Source: Anastatus disparis
Lineage: Eukaryota > Arthropoda > Insecta > Hymenoptera > Eupelmidae
Direction of reading: 5' to 3'
DNA: 64,000 nt
Assembly (NCBI GenBank): GCA_017163975.1
Contig: JAFFSR010000244.1
Span: 12,215,501 to 12,279,500, forward strand
Every line of letters begins with the position of its first letter. Position 1 is the stretch's first letter. Below, piece by piece: positions 25,501 to 36,240 of the stretch. A program made the translations under genes and the position numbers. Below the pieces are notes generated by a model that had not been told where the DNA came from, searched no databases, and saw only the letters and a list, made by a program, of their open reading frames with translations.

Positions 25501-28500
25501 AGGCTCGAACTGCACGATCCGATAGTGCTACAGAGATGGAACTTGGTGAATCTTCACAGAGTGGGATTTCTGGTCAAATAGAGAATCAAGAAAAAATGAA
25601 TACTTCGCAAACTGATGAGAGTAAAGTTGCAGAACAACAAACTTCTTCACAATCACATCAGTCAACTAAACCACGAGTGCCATGTGTTGCAGATACAGGT
25701 ATTTGAAAATAATTTTGGAACAACGTAAATTTTACAAATGATCATAATTGAACTTTTTTTTCTTTATTTTTAGTTCTACAACATGAACCTACCATGATGC
25801 GATTATTAGGAGCACTTGGTCATAGTTCTGGATCGTCTTTAGCTATGCTTTTAGGCGAAGGATCTAGTGCAAATGCAACTACCGAATTTACTGCTCCACC
25901 TTCAATTCCAGATGCAACATTTAATTTATTATGTACTTTAACGAAAAAAGCAAGCAATCCAACACTTGTTTTAAATCCTGTTTATCAGTATCTTGCTTCA
26001 TGTAAGTATTTTTTTATTTTTATAATTTATGATACTTATGAAAAATCAATGAAAATACGTTTAAATAAAATTTTATTAAATTATATAGCATGCCGCCAAG
26101 GAATTTCGGATCGTCATATGGATGTAATGCAGCTTTCAGAACCTCTTCTATGGTTTATTTTACGTGTACTTGACAATGAAACTTCATTATCAGTTTTTAC
26201 ATCAATGGGAGGAGTAAAAGTTTTATGCGAAAATCTTGTTAAGTCTAGTAAGAATTGTAATGGAAACGCTTCCAACTCGCCTGGAGTTATCGCACTCGTA
26301 ATGCAACATTTGTCAAATGCAACGAGTTTAACGCCTGTTGTATCGAGCAGCAGCAATAGTAGTAAAAAATCGGCAAATACGTTAGAATCTTTTGAAGATG
26401 GATTATTAAACTTTGCTCCACTTGGAACTGTGTCATGGTTGCATCCTACTGCACAACCAGCCGATGTGCTTATTCATAATGCGACACCACATAGAAGAGC
26501 AAGAACGGCAGCATGGTCTTATCATTTCTACCCAGATGAAGCATGGGTAGATTTAACTATTACATTGCCTTGCGCTATTTTGTTAAAAGAAGTCGAATTG
26601 CAACCGCACTTAACATCATTATCAAGTAAGTTTTTCCTATTATCATAATGTATTTATGAATACAAATCTATCCTAATTTCATGTATTCTCTTGTAATTAT
26701 TTACTTTATTTAATGCTCAAAACAATATTAATTATTGTATTATGAATATTCGATAAGATAATGAAAAATATATACTGTATGCTTTAATACCAAAAATATT
26801 TTTAGCGTGTCCATCGGCTGTAGCTCTTGAGATTTCTCGAGAAGGAAACACTGCCTTAACTCCGATTTGCCCACCAATGCCGACAGCTGGTCTTACATTC
26901 ATTCGTTTGACCTTATCTCAACCTGAAGTTGCAACTGCCGTTCTTGTAAGACTGTATAAACCTCGAGATTCAACCAACATAAGTTTAAGCCAAATTCGAT
27001 TGCTTGGTACAACTGCCTTTGGCGATTCGAAATCCAATCATGATATAATAGACGAAGAACAACTTACTAAAACAAGGTAATTTAAATATATGAAAAATAT
27101 ATTCTTAATATCTTTAATAATAAAATTTTGTATATATTATTCTTTAAAATTAGAAAAATATAATTTCAAAAATAACTTTATTTATAATTATTTTTAGTTT
27201 GGGATGGTTGCGATTAGTACATCAGTGCTTATCAGTAAGTGCTATGAATAGCAATTTAACTGTTGAAGTTTTAAATTCAGCGGCTTCCGTTGAAGGCTTA
27301 GTAGAATCTTGTTGTAATTTATTACTTCTTCCTGCGCCATCACTTTTCACACCCAACTTGGAGAGAGTATTACTACAGCTTGGCTTACACTCTTGTGAAC
27401 TTGGACTTCGTTTAATTAATCTTTTACTCAACAACAAAACTACTCCTCTTTTACAAGGTTCTGTTTTGAGTCAAGAAACTACAACTATTCAAATGGTTGT
27501 TGAATTATTGGAACAATTATGCTCGGTCCAAGATTCTAATACTAAAGCGCGTATGTCAGCTGTATTGAACTGGTTACATACTGTTGCAAAGGTTTCCGTC
27601 TCTGGTAATGTAGACAACAACGCATTTGGTACTTCAAATTCTGTCACTCCACCAGCTGTTTACATTCACTGTATATCAACAATTATTTGGAAAGCAGCTA
27701 AACTTCAGGGCCTGAATTACGAATTGAAGGAACTTCTTACTGATGATTTATTTGAGTAAGTTATTATTAAATTTTAAAAAATTGTTGTTTGTAATGTGCA
27801 ATGTAAAAAAAAAGTAGAAAATCTTTGATTTAACTTAAATACAATCCTTTTATTTTTAGTGCGTTGTATAAGTGGACTTTGATGCTAAAAACTCATTCAG
27901 CATTAAAACAAGCCATTGATTCTGTTTTATGCGCCTTTTGTTGTGTCAAACCATCATTCTTCCAAACTCTCTTAAAAAAGATGCAAATGCAAATGCCAAA
28001 TTTATCAAATGATCAATCAGCTGCTTCCATATCCGATGATCGAAAAGAAAGTGAAGGTCAAACTGATGATGGCAAAAGTGTAGCTGATTTGAACGATTGG
28101 TACGCGCGTCTTGCTCAATCAGAATTTAAACGTTTATCCCTTACGGAAGGCCAGCTACTATCAATAGCTGCAGCAGCACGGTCAGCGCCTGGTATTTATC
28201 AATTGATTAATTCAGGTTTACCTACATTACTGACCGCTTGTATTATGGAATTCGCAATTTTGGAAAAATCAAAACAAACTCGTGATCAACAAAGACAACA
28301 TCAGCAAAGCAATAGAAAAAATTCGGTTAGTTCCTTTATTATATCAATAATTATCAAGAAATAAATTTATTCGTTTATAATTTTTCAATTTTTCTATTCA
28401 AACATACAGAATAATGTCACAAAAACTTAAATATTTCAAAATATAAATTTAATTCTATATGCAATTTATCCATATCAATTATATATTTAATTTTTAGAGA

Positions 28501-31500
28501 AATTATAAAATAACTTTTAATTGATTATTTTAAAATCTCACAATTATTTCTACTTCAAACAAAATTCTAATTAAGAAATTTATATTTTTCACAGTCAATT
28601 AATGAATCGCAAGCTACTGGTTCAAATGATGGCGCAGGAAGCAGTGGTTTGACAGATAGTGATAAAGCTGGTGAAAATTCAACGCAAGAAAATGCAGAAG
28701 GACTAGATATGACAGACCCAGAAAGTGTAGCTATTGTGTTAGAATTTTTATCATTAGTCTGTTCTGAAGGTAAAATGCGAGATTGGCTTGGCAAAGAAGG
28801 CAGTGGTTTTTGGTTACCTCTACTTACATTGTTAAGCGATAGACCAATTGAAAATCCATCGGCATCCTCTCTAAGGTAAAGTTTTTCTTACAAATATTCT
28901 TGAAAAAATGAAATTTTATAATTTAAAATATTTCTTTTTATTTTATACCAACGAAAAAAGTTAAAACATTTAATCATATAAAAAGATTTCATGAAGTATT
29001 AAAGTAATTTATTGATTTCACGTAGATGTTCGAAAATAAGTTTATCATATGCAAAATTGGAAAGTGCCATGATTAAGTTCCTGTCTAAATGTTGTTGGTG
29101 TCATCCAGATAATCAAAAATTACTTGCTGAACTTCTTACAGAGGTCATCATTCAACAGAAAGCGCCAGCGGGTAAGGATACTTGCCATTAGTTAAATAAA
29201 AAAACTTAAAAAACTAAGCTAAATTATTAAAATAAATTTTTTATTATTTTAGGTGCAAGAGGTTTACATGGAATTTCTGGTTTCACAAGGAGGCTAATAC
29301 TCCAACTTTTATTGGAAGGTGAAAAAATTTTAGTATCTGTGACGTCAGAAATACCTATGAAATTGTCAACCATTGGCAACAGCAATCTTCCAGTAATGCC
29401 ACCTCATCCAGCATTTCCTCTTGGCCATTATCATCATTTACTCTACATGTCTACTCAATCTACTGTGGCAGATATTTTGCAACAGGTTTCAGGTGTGTAT
29501 AATAACATAAAATTTTTTTGTGAAAGTGTAGAACCCTGTGTTTTGTTTTGTCCAAAAAATTAAATTTTTTTAAAATTTTCTAACCATAATTTTTGGCAAA
29601 AATACGTAATTTGCATGTGTATTATATACTAACTTTAGTGATTTGAGCTTTTCAGATTACAAAATATTTTAATACATTTTTTCCCCAAATATTTTTATTT
29701 TGTATCGATTTAGTTTAGACTTTTAATAATTATATTTTCAATTTTTTTACATGATAGTTGACAATAGTTTTAATTTTTTAATTTTCTAAATTTTAATATT
29801 CTTTATACATTGTAATCTGAAATTTAATATATTTATAATTTGTCGCATACTAAATGTTTTGTAATTAACTATCTCTCCACTCATTACATAATAAAAGAAA
29901 AAATGCAAATTTCTAAGGGATCTACGCTTCTTGAATCCGAATTTCAATGAATGTAATAGAGAGCGTAAATTGTGTTTTGTTTATAACAATTAACTCCCTT
30001 GATCCCTATGAAAAACGCAGGCACTTGGCTGCTTTTGCTGCTCCCCAATAATTATAAAGGAAACGAAGCAGGTACAAGCAGTGTGGCGCGCAATCGTGAA
30101 ATTTGGGAGTCTGGTGTCAACATTGTTATGGATACACTTAGCGTTGCTGCAGGCAATACTGCCAAGGACAAACGAGCGAAAGAAGCTTCCAATCGATCAC
30201 AAGTCAGAGGTCCTATAATACGAAAACAGCGTATTAATCCAGGTATGCAAGAATCTATTAATTCATTTTGTGTATTGTGTTGTGTTATAAATAAATGTTT
30301 AAATAACCATAATAAAAGATTTTTTTAATTTTTAATCGCCACTTTTTTTATGTAAAAGCTTTAGTTTACAATTTTGCTAAAATTTACAAATAATTTGTTA
30401 AGTAAATATTTTAGACACTGATTTAAGATGGTCAATTTTTTTTAACAAAATGTGAAAACAAAGATTGAATAAGAAGTTAGAACATGAATTTTATACATTT
30501 ATCAAATAAGTTATTAGTATTTAAATACTATACATTAAAAATTATATATGTATACCTTCAAGTTATCATGAGTAAATTATTTAACAAAATTATTTTTCAA
30601 CAGATGGATCAGTAACAACAAGTAAAAGTTCAAATAATAACCTACAAGGAAGTTCAAATAGTGTAGCTAGTCAAAATTATTTGATTCTATCTTCTCGCCC
30701 TAATACTCCTTTACCTCCAGAATTAACGATAGCTCAGCTACTCTCAATAGTAGAGGAAAGTGGAGTTTCGTTATCAGAACCTTGTTTGTACCTGACATTA
30801 AGACAACGAAATAAAGATTCTAAAGGTATGTTATGATACCTAAGTTTGAAAAAAGGGTCGTTTGAATATTTTAACAAACCACAATTTCATATTTATGCAA
30901 ATACTTTACTCTTTTTTTTAGAAGAATCAAAATCAAACAATAGAAATCTGTTAACTCTGTGGACCAGTATAGATAGTACTTTAGAAGTTTTTAGTTCGAA
31001 AGGAGGATTAGCCGTTCTTGCAAAGCATTTACCTTTGGTATATCCAGATTCCAGTAGACCAGTACCATTAGTTGAGAAATCTCCTACTCAAGAACAATCT
31101 GATACTGATTGGGTGAAAATTGAACACAATGATAATGTTTATGAAGACCTTGAAGAAGGCACAAATAACGGACCGCCTAGGACGATTCCACAAACACCAC
31201 AGGTATTTTTCTCAAATTTTTTTCAAAATTGTAGAAAGAAATTTTATAAAATTTTTTATTATTTTTATTATTTTAAAAATTTTTTATTGTTTGAATATTA
31301 ATATTTACTTTAAAAGCATCGTTTTGAAAACTTGTTTTATGTTTTAAATAAGAATTTACCTCTTAACTGGCACAAGTTTTATGTTGACACAACTTTTTAT
31401 GTTGAAATTAATAGCCGCAAATATGAAATAGATACGCGAAAACTATTTTTATAGAGGCTTACAGAGTTACTGACTTATTTTCAAAGGTCATTTATTTTAT

Positions 31501-34500
31501 ACAGTACCCCTAAAAGATGAAAAATTAGCGTTCAAAGATAAAAATTAATTTTTTTGCAAAAAAAAAAAAAAAAAAAATTATATTATTTATCGAGTTCTTA
31601 GAGTCTCCCGTTTCATTTCAAAGGATGTTCTTTTCATACTAACATTCTTACATGAGTTAAAATAGGTTTTCATTTAAATCCATTGAAAATTGTTATGTAT
31701 TCAAGTGTGCACAAATACGTGATCCACTGACAGTTTTGTACTCACATGAACCTCTGCCAGTTAAGGCATTAATTACATAATTAATCATTACGGCTTTATT
31801 GGATTAAAATTTTTATCAAACACGAAATATAATTTAAATATTTTAATTTCATTAAAAAATTTTCAGGTACCTCCACATTCACTGGCTGCATTTGGTTTAT
31901 TCCTACGTTTGCCAGGTTATTCGGAAGTTTTACTTAGGGATCGAAAACGAGCTCAGTGCCTTTTGAGGTTGGCCCTTGGTGTAACTGATGATGGTGAAGG
32001 TGGTGATGTTCTTAGTTCACCATTAGCAGCCTCTTTACCTACATTACCATTTCAAGTACTCAAACAACTTTTGGATGATACACCACCAACAACAGATGAT
32101 GGCCTTTTGCTTAGACGCACTTCTATTGAAGTTGGTGCCGTCTTGTTATTACTAAATTGTCTAGCCATTTTCACGCATCAAACTGGACATAATGAAGGTA
32201 TAAAAAATGATACATTTATTTGTTTAAAATCATACATTAAAATTAATGAAAAAAAATATTGAAACATAGAAATTAACTGATGATATAGATTTAAAAATAT
32301 TAAATTTATTTTATTACGATAAAAATTATTTATTTTTTTATTATAGGATCAGAATCGCGGACAGGTCAATCTGGAGGTAGTCGCAGTGATGATAAATCGC
32401 ACCTTTATTGGGCCAAAGGTACAGGTTTTGGTACTGGCTCTACTCAACAATCTTGGAATGTTGAACAAGCTCTAATGCGCCAGCGGTCTGAAGAAGAGCA
32501 CGTAACTGTACTTTTACAAGTGCTTGCTAGTTACATTGGCACAGGTGACCAACCTCAAAAAGAATTGCCTGCAACTTTCACTGAATTATTGTTTCGTTCT
32601 TGCCTTTTGCCAGCACTTTCATCATATCTGCGCAATGATTCAGTGTTGGATATGGCTCGTCATATACCGCTATATAGAGCAATCCTTCAGTTACTACGAG
32701 CAATGGCTAATTCAAGTCAATTAGCACCTTTATTACTTCCACAAAGTGGCAAGGCTACTGACCCTTCTATAGTCTCTCTATTATCAAATATGAGGGTATG
32801 CGTTGATACGTATGTGCTCAAAATTAATAAAACGAAAAATAGCAAATCTAAATCGACTACCAAATATCCAGAAGATAATGAACAAGATGAAGGCTTGGCT
32901 ACTTTAATACCAGATATTCAAGATAGTGCCACGATTGTTCAAAATGCTACTGCAAGATTGATTGAAGCTTGTGAAGAGACGGCTGGACCAACGACACCAG
33001 GTCCAGAAATATCCTTAAGATCAATTGAACAACGATATCTTGAAGTTATGAAAAATCTTCAATTTGGTAAGTTCGCTATATCTGCAAGACGTTCATTTTA
33101 ATCTTCTTAAATCGTATTTTCATAGTTTAAATTTCAAATTAATAAATTAAAGTTATATTACGTGACTTCCTCAAAAGTAACAACGCGACTCTGAATTCCG
33201 TAATAATGAAATAGTTGTTTCTTTTTATAATAATTGTTAATTTAATATTAATTTTTCAGATACGTTTGAAATGATAACCGAAAACACTGATGGAGGATTT
33301 AAATTCGCTGTATCATATCATTTTGAATCAAATATGCGTGCTGCTGGCGAACGTAATCATCCAATGCGTGTTAAGAGACTGGCTCAAGAAGCTGTAACAC
33401 TTTCAACAGCATTGCCCCTTTCATATAGCAGTAGTGTATTTGTAAGATGTGATACAGATAGACTTGATGTTATGAAGGTTCTAATAACTGGACCAGCAGA
33501 GACTCCTTATGCTAATGGTTGTTTCGAATTTGATGTTTACTTCCCTTCAGATTATCCAAACAATCCAATGATGATCAATTTAGAAACTACTGGAAGAAGA
33601 TCCGTACGTTTCAATCCAAATCTTTATAACGATGGCAAAGTATGCCTCAGTGTACTCAATACATGGCATGGCAGACCCGAAGAAAAATGGAACGCTCATA
33701 CTAGTAGTTTCCTTCAGGTATGTGTGCTGATAAAATCAACAAAATTCAGAACTCAAAATTAATAATTACTTTTAAAATAATGAGTACATTTTAAAAATAT
33801 TGTTTTAATCAAAACAATTGTATGTCTAAATTAATTTATTTTTCTTTTTATTGAATAGGTGTTAGTATCAATCCAATCGTTAATTTTAGTATCAGAACCG
33901 TATTTCAATGAACCAGGCTATGAACGTTCACGTGGAACGCCTAGCGGAGCTCAGTCTAGTCATGAGTACAATGCTAATGTATGTCAAGCAACAGCTAAAT
34001 GGGCAATGCTTGATCAGATTCGAAATCCTTGTCCTTGTTTCAAAGAGGTAAATGTTTATAAATTATTTTATGTGTCAAGTGCTTGAAAAATCAAAATATT
34101 AAAATAATGATTTAAATATTTAAAAAAAAAAAATAAGATATTTATCTGGCTTTCTTAATTTACTTTAAGGTGATACATACTCATTTCTGGATCAAAAGGC
34201 ATGAAATAGTAGCACAAATAGAAGGTTGGATTAGAGACATGGAAATGCATACTGCGGATCGACGATCTGCTAGAACTGTATCATTAAGCGCTTTAGCTTT
34301 AAGGGTAAGATTTCAGTTTTATCAATTAAAATATTTTAAACAATTTATATGACACTATTATAAAATAAAATAGTTATTTTCTTAATTATCATAAGAAAAA
34401 ATGTGTATGTTTGAATAATTATTTCAATTTTTCGTAAGCATTAAATATATTAAAAATAAATTTGATTGCAGAGACACTACAAATTATTAAGAGAGGAATT

Positions 34501-34744
34501 AAATAAACTGCCAACGCCTGAAGGCCTGGAGGATCTTGCAGAACCTTTACGTTCCCCACCTTCACCCTTAGAAATGTCAGTTACACCTGGGACCCCAAGC
34601 ACACCGCCAACATCAACGCTCACCACCAATTTTGCCAGTTCTAATGCGACGAGTAATAGTGTTGCTGAGACAAGTAATCATGTGCATCACGACATTGATA
34701 CAGATGTCGAGATGGAAAAGATGGTTTCAAAAGTCTGCGAATGA
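6972..34744 (+). CDS. Bruce: BRUCE/BIRC6 homologue: giant BIR-repeat ubiquitin-conjugating enzyme (47 exons)
   Basis: Giant E2/E3 hybrid ligase of the inhibitor-of-apoptosis class. In flies and mammals it ubiquitinates and restrains caspases and IAP antagonists, and it acts at membranes in cytokinesis and autophagy. I traced 47 GT-AG exons (listed in the five block entries below). Their lengths sum to 14334 nt, an unbroken frame of 4777 residues plus TGA, against roughly 4860-4880 in human and fly. Order along the protein: an N-terminal beta-propeller-like region with an inserted BIR domain (about residues 231-304), a very long helical-repeat body with several jelly-roll-like segments, and a C-terminal UBC domain with catalytic Cys about 4555. 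The start ATG opens [13 protein letters not shown], equivalent to the propeller start in other animals. Many blocks are nearly identical to human BIRC6. Introns are mostly under 150 bp, with a few of 0.5-1.3 kb. No frameshift or premature stop was found. Confidence 0.95.
7150..8456 (+). other. BIRC6 homologue intron 1 (1.3 kb), no recognised content
   Basis: The first third is less AT-rich than the rest and could hold transcriptional control sequence, as first introns often do, but I see no specific site. The remainder is low-complexity AT DNA. The 71-residue open frame at 8102-8317 has no protein-like features. Confidence 0.5.
9227..10178 (+). other. BIRC6 homologue intron 3 (0.95 kb), no recognised content
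   Basis: AT-rich intron DNA with no recognisable repeat ends, RNA gene or coding segment. Confidence 0.5.
10519..11191 (+). other. BIRC6 homologue intron 4 (0.67 kb), no recognised content
   Basis: AT-rich intron DNA with a poly-A run near 10808. I recognise nothing else in it. Confidence 0.5.
11192..18017 (+). CDS. Bruce: BIRC6 homologue exons 5-15: propeller remainder, first jelly-roll region
   Basis: Exons 11192-12374, 13279-13710, 14140-14320, 14436-14654, 14744-15164, 15330-15628, 15702-15926, 16016-16270, 16358-16634, 17014-17175 and 17697-18017 (about residues 362-1686). Exon 5 is unusually long and rich in Ser, Thr and Asn, probably a disordered loop in the propeller. Exons 6-8 match conserved blocks ([38 protein letters not shown]). 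Exon 9 has [22 protein letters not shown] and VTLTSPKL, a jelly-roll-like segment. Exons 10-14 encode helical repeats including AGRSIAHKC and [12 protein letters not shown]. Exon 15 is poorly conserved and lacks the Gln-rich stretch of the human protein. Its donor (AAG|GTAGAT, 18018) is weak but gives the required phase. Confidence 0.88.
12866..12991. repeat. Fold-back element, core-bearing family (BIRC6 homologue intron 5)
   Basis: The inner arms AAATGTCTTAAATCGTATGT (about 12891-12911) and ACATACGATTTAAGGCATTT (about 12947-12966) are inverted copies of each other. The outer arms TTCACCTAGGTAGTGAA and TTCACTCCCGTGGTGAA continue the hairpin. The loop holds the GC-rich core in minus orientation (TCCGGAGCCGGAGGCGAGAG, about 12920-12939). 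The left end AGTATATTATTCACC matches the ends of the other family members. It lies in a 904-bp intron of the BIRC6 homologue. Confidence 0.7.
16635..16658 (+). other. Possible alternative 3' extension of BIRC6 homologue exon 13
   Basis: CTTGAG|GTA occurs twice: the donor at 16635 gives the conserved junction, and a second identical context gives a donor at 16659. Use of the second would add 24 nt, encoding VNVMSVLE, without changing the frame. Confidence 0.35.
18018..19366 (+). other. BIRC6 homologue intron 15 (1.35 kb), no recognised content
   Basis: AT-rich intron with no clear inverted repeats or coding segment. The exon 15 frame stays open for another 96 nt beyond the chosen donor before TGA, so the exact exon end is the least certain in the gene. 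Confidence 0.45.
19367..25698 (+). CDS. Bruce: BIRC6 homologue exons 16-30: carbohydrate-binding-like fold and helical body
   Basis: Exons 19367-19663, 19781-20152, 20225-20631, 20805-21058, 21714-21895, 21973-22166, 22279-22414, 22491-22650, 22720-23086, 23178-23301, 23378-23691, 23776-24013, 24276-24576, 24727-24902 and 25503-25698 (about residues 1687-2926). Exons 16-17 contain [26 protein letters not shown] and [16 protein letters not shown], the block I associate with the CBM32-like jelly roll of BIRC6. Exon 20 encodes a basic helix ([15 protein letters not shown]). Exon 24 is an acidic, Ser-rich linker ([14 protein letters not shown]). Exons 26-28 match conserved blocks such as [13 protein letters not shown] and [11 protein letters not shown]. 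Intron phases join cleanly at every junction. Confidence 0.9.
21059..21713 (+). other. BIRC6 homologue intron 19 (0.66 kb), no recognised content
   Basis: AT-rich intron DNA with no repeat ends or coding segment that I recognise. Confidence 0.5.
24914..25411. repeat. Fold-back element, core-bearing family, with nested insert (BIRC6 homologue intron 29)
   Basis: The left arm ATAGTATATTATTGACCAAG begins at 24912 and runs on through GATGCATATTGATCAT. The right arm carries the exact inverse with a T/C change at the seventh base (ATGATCAATATGCATCCTTG, then GTCAATAATGTACTAT, ending at about 25409). The core GGCCTCGCTACGCTCGACCC lies at 25331-25350. A separate element (24952-25318) sits inside, next to the left arm. 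This copy shows the family's ends most clearly. Confidence 0.75.
24952..25318. mobile_element. Nested MITE-like element with internal tandem duplication
   Basis: The ends ACACTGTAAAAAATCCTCTT and (inverse) TACAATGTAAAAAATTCTCT form terminal inverted repeats. Inside, a segment of about 120 bp is present twice in direct orientation (about 24955-25075 and 25121-25245), sharing TTATTATTCTGGAATCAATA and GTAAGTTTACCAGAAAAATA. It has no coding capacity and is inserted in the fold-back element of intron 29. Confidence 0.6.
25774..33066 (+). CDS. Bruce: BIRC6 homologue exons 31-43: second jelly-roll region and C-terminal helical body
   Basis: Exons 25774-26001, 26089-26625, 26806-27076, 27198-27755, 27860-28325, 28595-28875, 29026-29171, 29253-29492, 30021-30242, 30604-30825, 30922-31202, 31867-32197 and 32347-33066 (about residues 2926-4426). 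Exons 32-33 carry [35 protein letters not shown] and [14 protein letters not shown], with near-identical human counterparts; I read this as another jelly-roll segment. Exons 41-43 carry [48 protein letters not shown] and [15 protein letters not shown] (S>F noise aside), leading into the catalytic part. Intron 31 is only 87 nt, a multiple of three, and has no stop. Confidence 0.9.
29493..30020 (+). other. BIRC6 homologue intron 38 (0.53 kb), no recognised content
   Basis: AT-rich. Its acceptor (TGAAAAACGCAG) has little polypyrimidine directly next to it, but a pyrimidine-rich segment (CTCCCTTGATCCCT) lies about 14-27 nt upstream. Confidence 0.45.
31362..31770. repeat. Possible MITE in BIRC6 homologue intron 41
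   Basis: CCTCTTAACTGGCA near 31359 and CTCTGCCAGTTAAGG near 31754 are inverted counterparts. They bracket about 400 bp that includes a poly-A run (31556-31577) and a repeated ATTTCAAAGG/TTTCAAAGGT word. Only the outer 12-14 bp match convincingly, so this is a weak call. Confidence 0.35.
33260..34744 (+). CDS. Bruce: BIRC6 homologue exons 44-47: C-terminal UBC (E2) domain
   Basis: Exons 33260-33717, 33859-34047, 34170-34304 and 34472-34744 (about residues 4427-4777). This is the ubiquitin-conjugating catalytic domain, which charges with ubiquitin (in mammals from UBA6) and passes it to bound substrates. It opens [20 protein letters not shown], then [40 protein letters not shown] with catalytic Cys at 33643-33645 (about residue 4555), and [20 protein letters not shown]. 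The motif YPxxPP of most E2s reads YPNNPM here. A helix after the domain ([19 protein letters not shown]) is conserved. The last about 60 residues are Ser/Thr/Pro-rich and end MVSKVCE before TGA. Confidence 0.94.
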
Positions 34745-36240
34745 GGAGCTTCGCTTAATGCAAATTGTTGGATATTTTTAAAAGTCTATTGTTAGTGTTA
34801 TTGTGAATAAAAAAAGGCTGTCGACCTTGCTGTCAATAGGAAGATAAATGACAAAACAAAAAGATTTAAAAAAAATGACTGATTTAAAAAAAAAATACAG
34901 AGCCAGAACCGCCCTTTAATTATGTGTGAGAAGATAATAGTGAATTAAGAGCATCTTTATCTTTAATTACACTAAGGTGATTCTTTTTATCGTAAACGTA
35001 TATTTTAACCGTTAAAAAGAATCCCTGGATCCGAAGATGGATGCCCATATTGTGGTGAATGTGGCGTGAATACACACAGTACGTACATATACAAAAATAA
35101 TAATAATAAAAGTGAATTAATTTAATAAAAAAAAAATGTTAAAAAGAATCGTTCATAGTGCGCGCATACTGAGGCTGCTATAATATATGTGCACTGCGTT
35201 CGTTCTACTACTGTGTGTAATTGAATAGAAGTAACGATCGTTACCTTTGCTATTTATTATAGATGTTCCTCGTTTGTAAAGCCGACAACAATGATATATC
35301 GGCATACAATACGACTGCAGGATTTCAAATGGATTATCTCTTTTCTTAAATAATTATTCTTTACGGATGTCTGCAAAAGATTAATAATAATTGCTTATGC
35401 AGTCGATTGTTGTACAGTAAAAAATGCAAACATCCAAATCGGCCACGTTGTTTAATTTGAGTTTAATTTTTTTTATATCTCACTCTATTTGTCCATGAAA
35501 GAGAAATAAATGGATAATGATTTTATTGAGAATGCGTTATCCGTAAATGATTTTTATCATATTCCGTAAACGATTTTTATCGGAATAGACGTAAGCAAAT
35601 TTCAAACTTGATGCTATTTTAAGTCGGCCTTAGTAGAGAGTTTGAAAAGAGCTACATTTTACTGGAATTCTGCGTTTATTTCTCGGACCCTTTGCAAAGT
35701 TCAACGATCCGATGAATGTATTAAATAATTTTTTTTTTTATTTTCTATTTACTTGCGTATAAATTATTTACTTTGTTATTTATATCTTTCTTCTCACTAC
35801 AAAACGTTGACTTTGATACTTAAAACAAAAATTGAAAAAAAAAGAGAGTGTTTGATGTAGATAGCGTTATGTTTATATAAGAAGCGATAATGTGATCAGA
35901 AGCGATCGCGATGGCAAACCTTTAACTGGGTAAAATCGATTAATGTAAATAATCTTCAAATAAGTAATCTTGCACACACGTATATATGTTTGTAATTCTA
36001 AAAAAAATGGAGTATCGAAAGAATGCTCGATGGAGTGCATGTCTTCGAAGCTAAAAAAAATACCTATATAGAGAACAAGAAAGAAAACCTATGCATAGAA
36101 TCCCAACTTATAAAAAAAATGTGCGACGAATGGTATGCGAGTCGCTTTTCTGATGACATGATGATTGTAAAGTGATGTATGGAACAAAAAATATGTTAAT
36201 AGTTATTTATAATAAACGATTATTACCACTCGCACTTGTG
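34745..36240 (+). terminator. BIRC6 homologue 3' UTR and polyadenylation signal
   Basis: About 1.5 kb of non-coding sequence follows the stop codon and keeps a higher G+C content than the DNA beyond. It contains several poly-A runs. AATAAA at 36211-36216 is followed by a GT-rich segment (CACTTGTGTTTTTTATTTG), the usual arrangement at an animal cleavage site. No other gene is visible. Confidence 0.6.
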
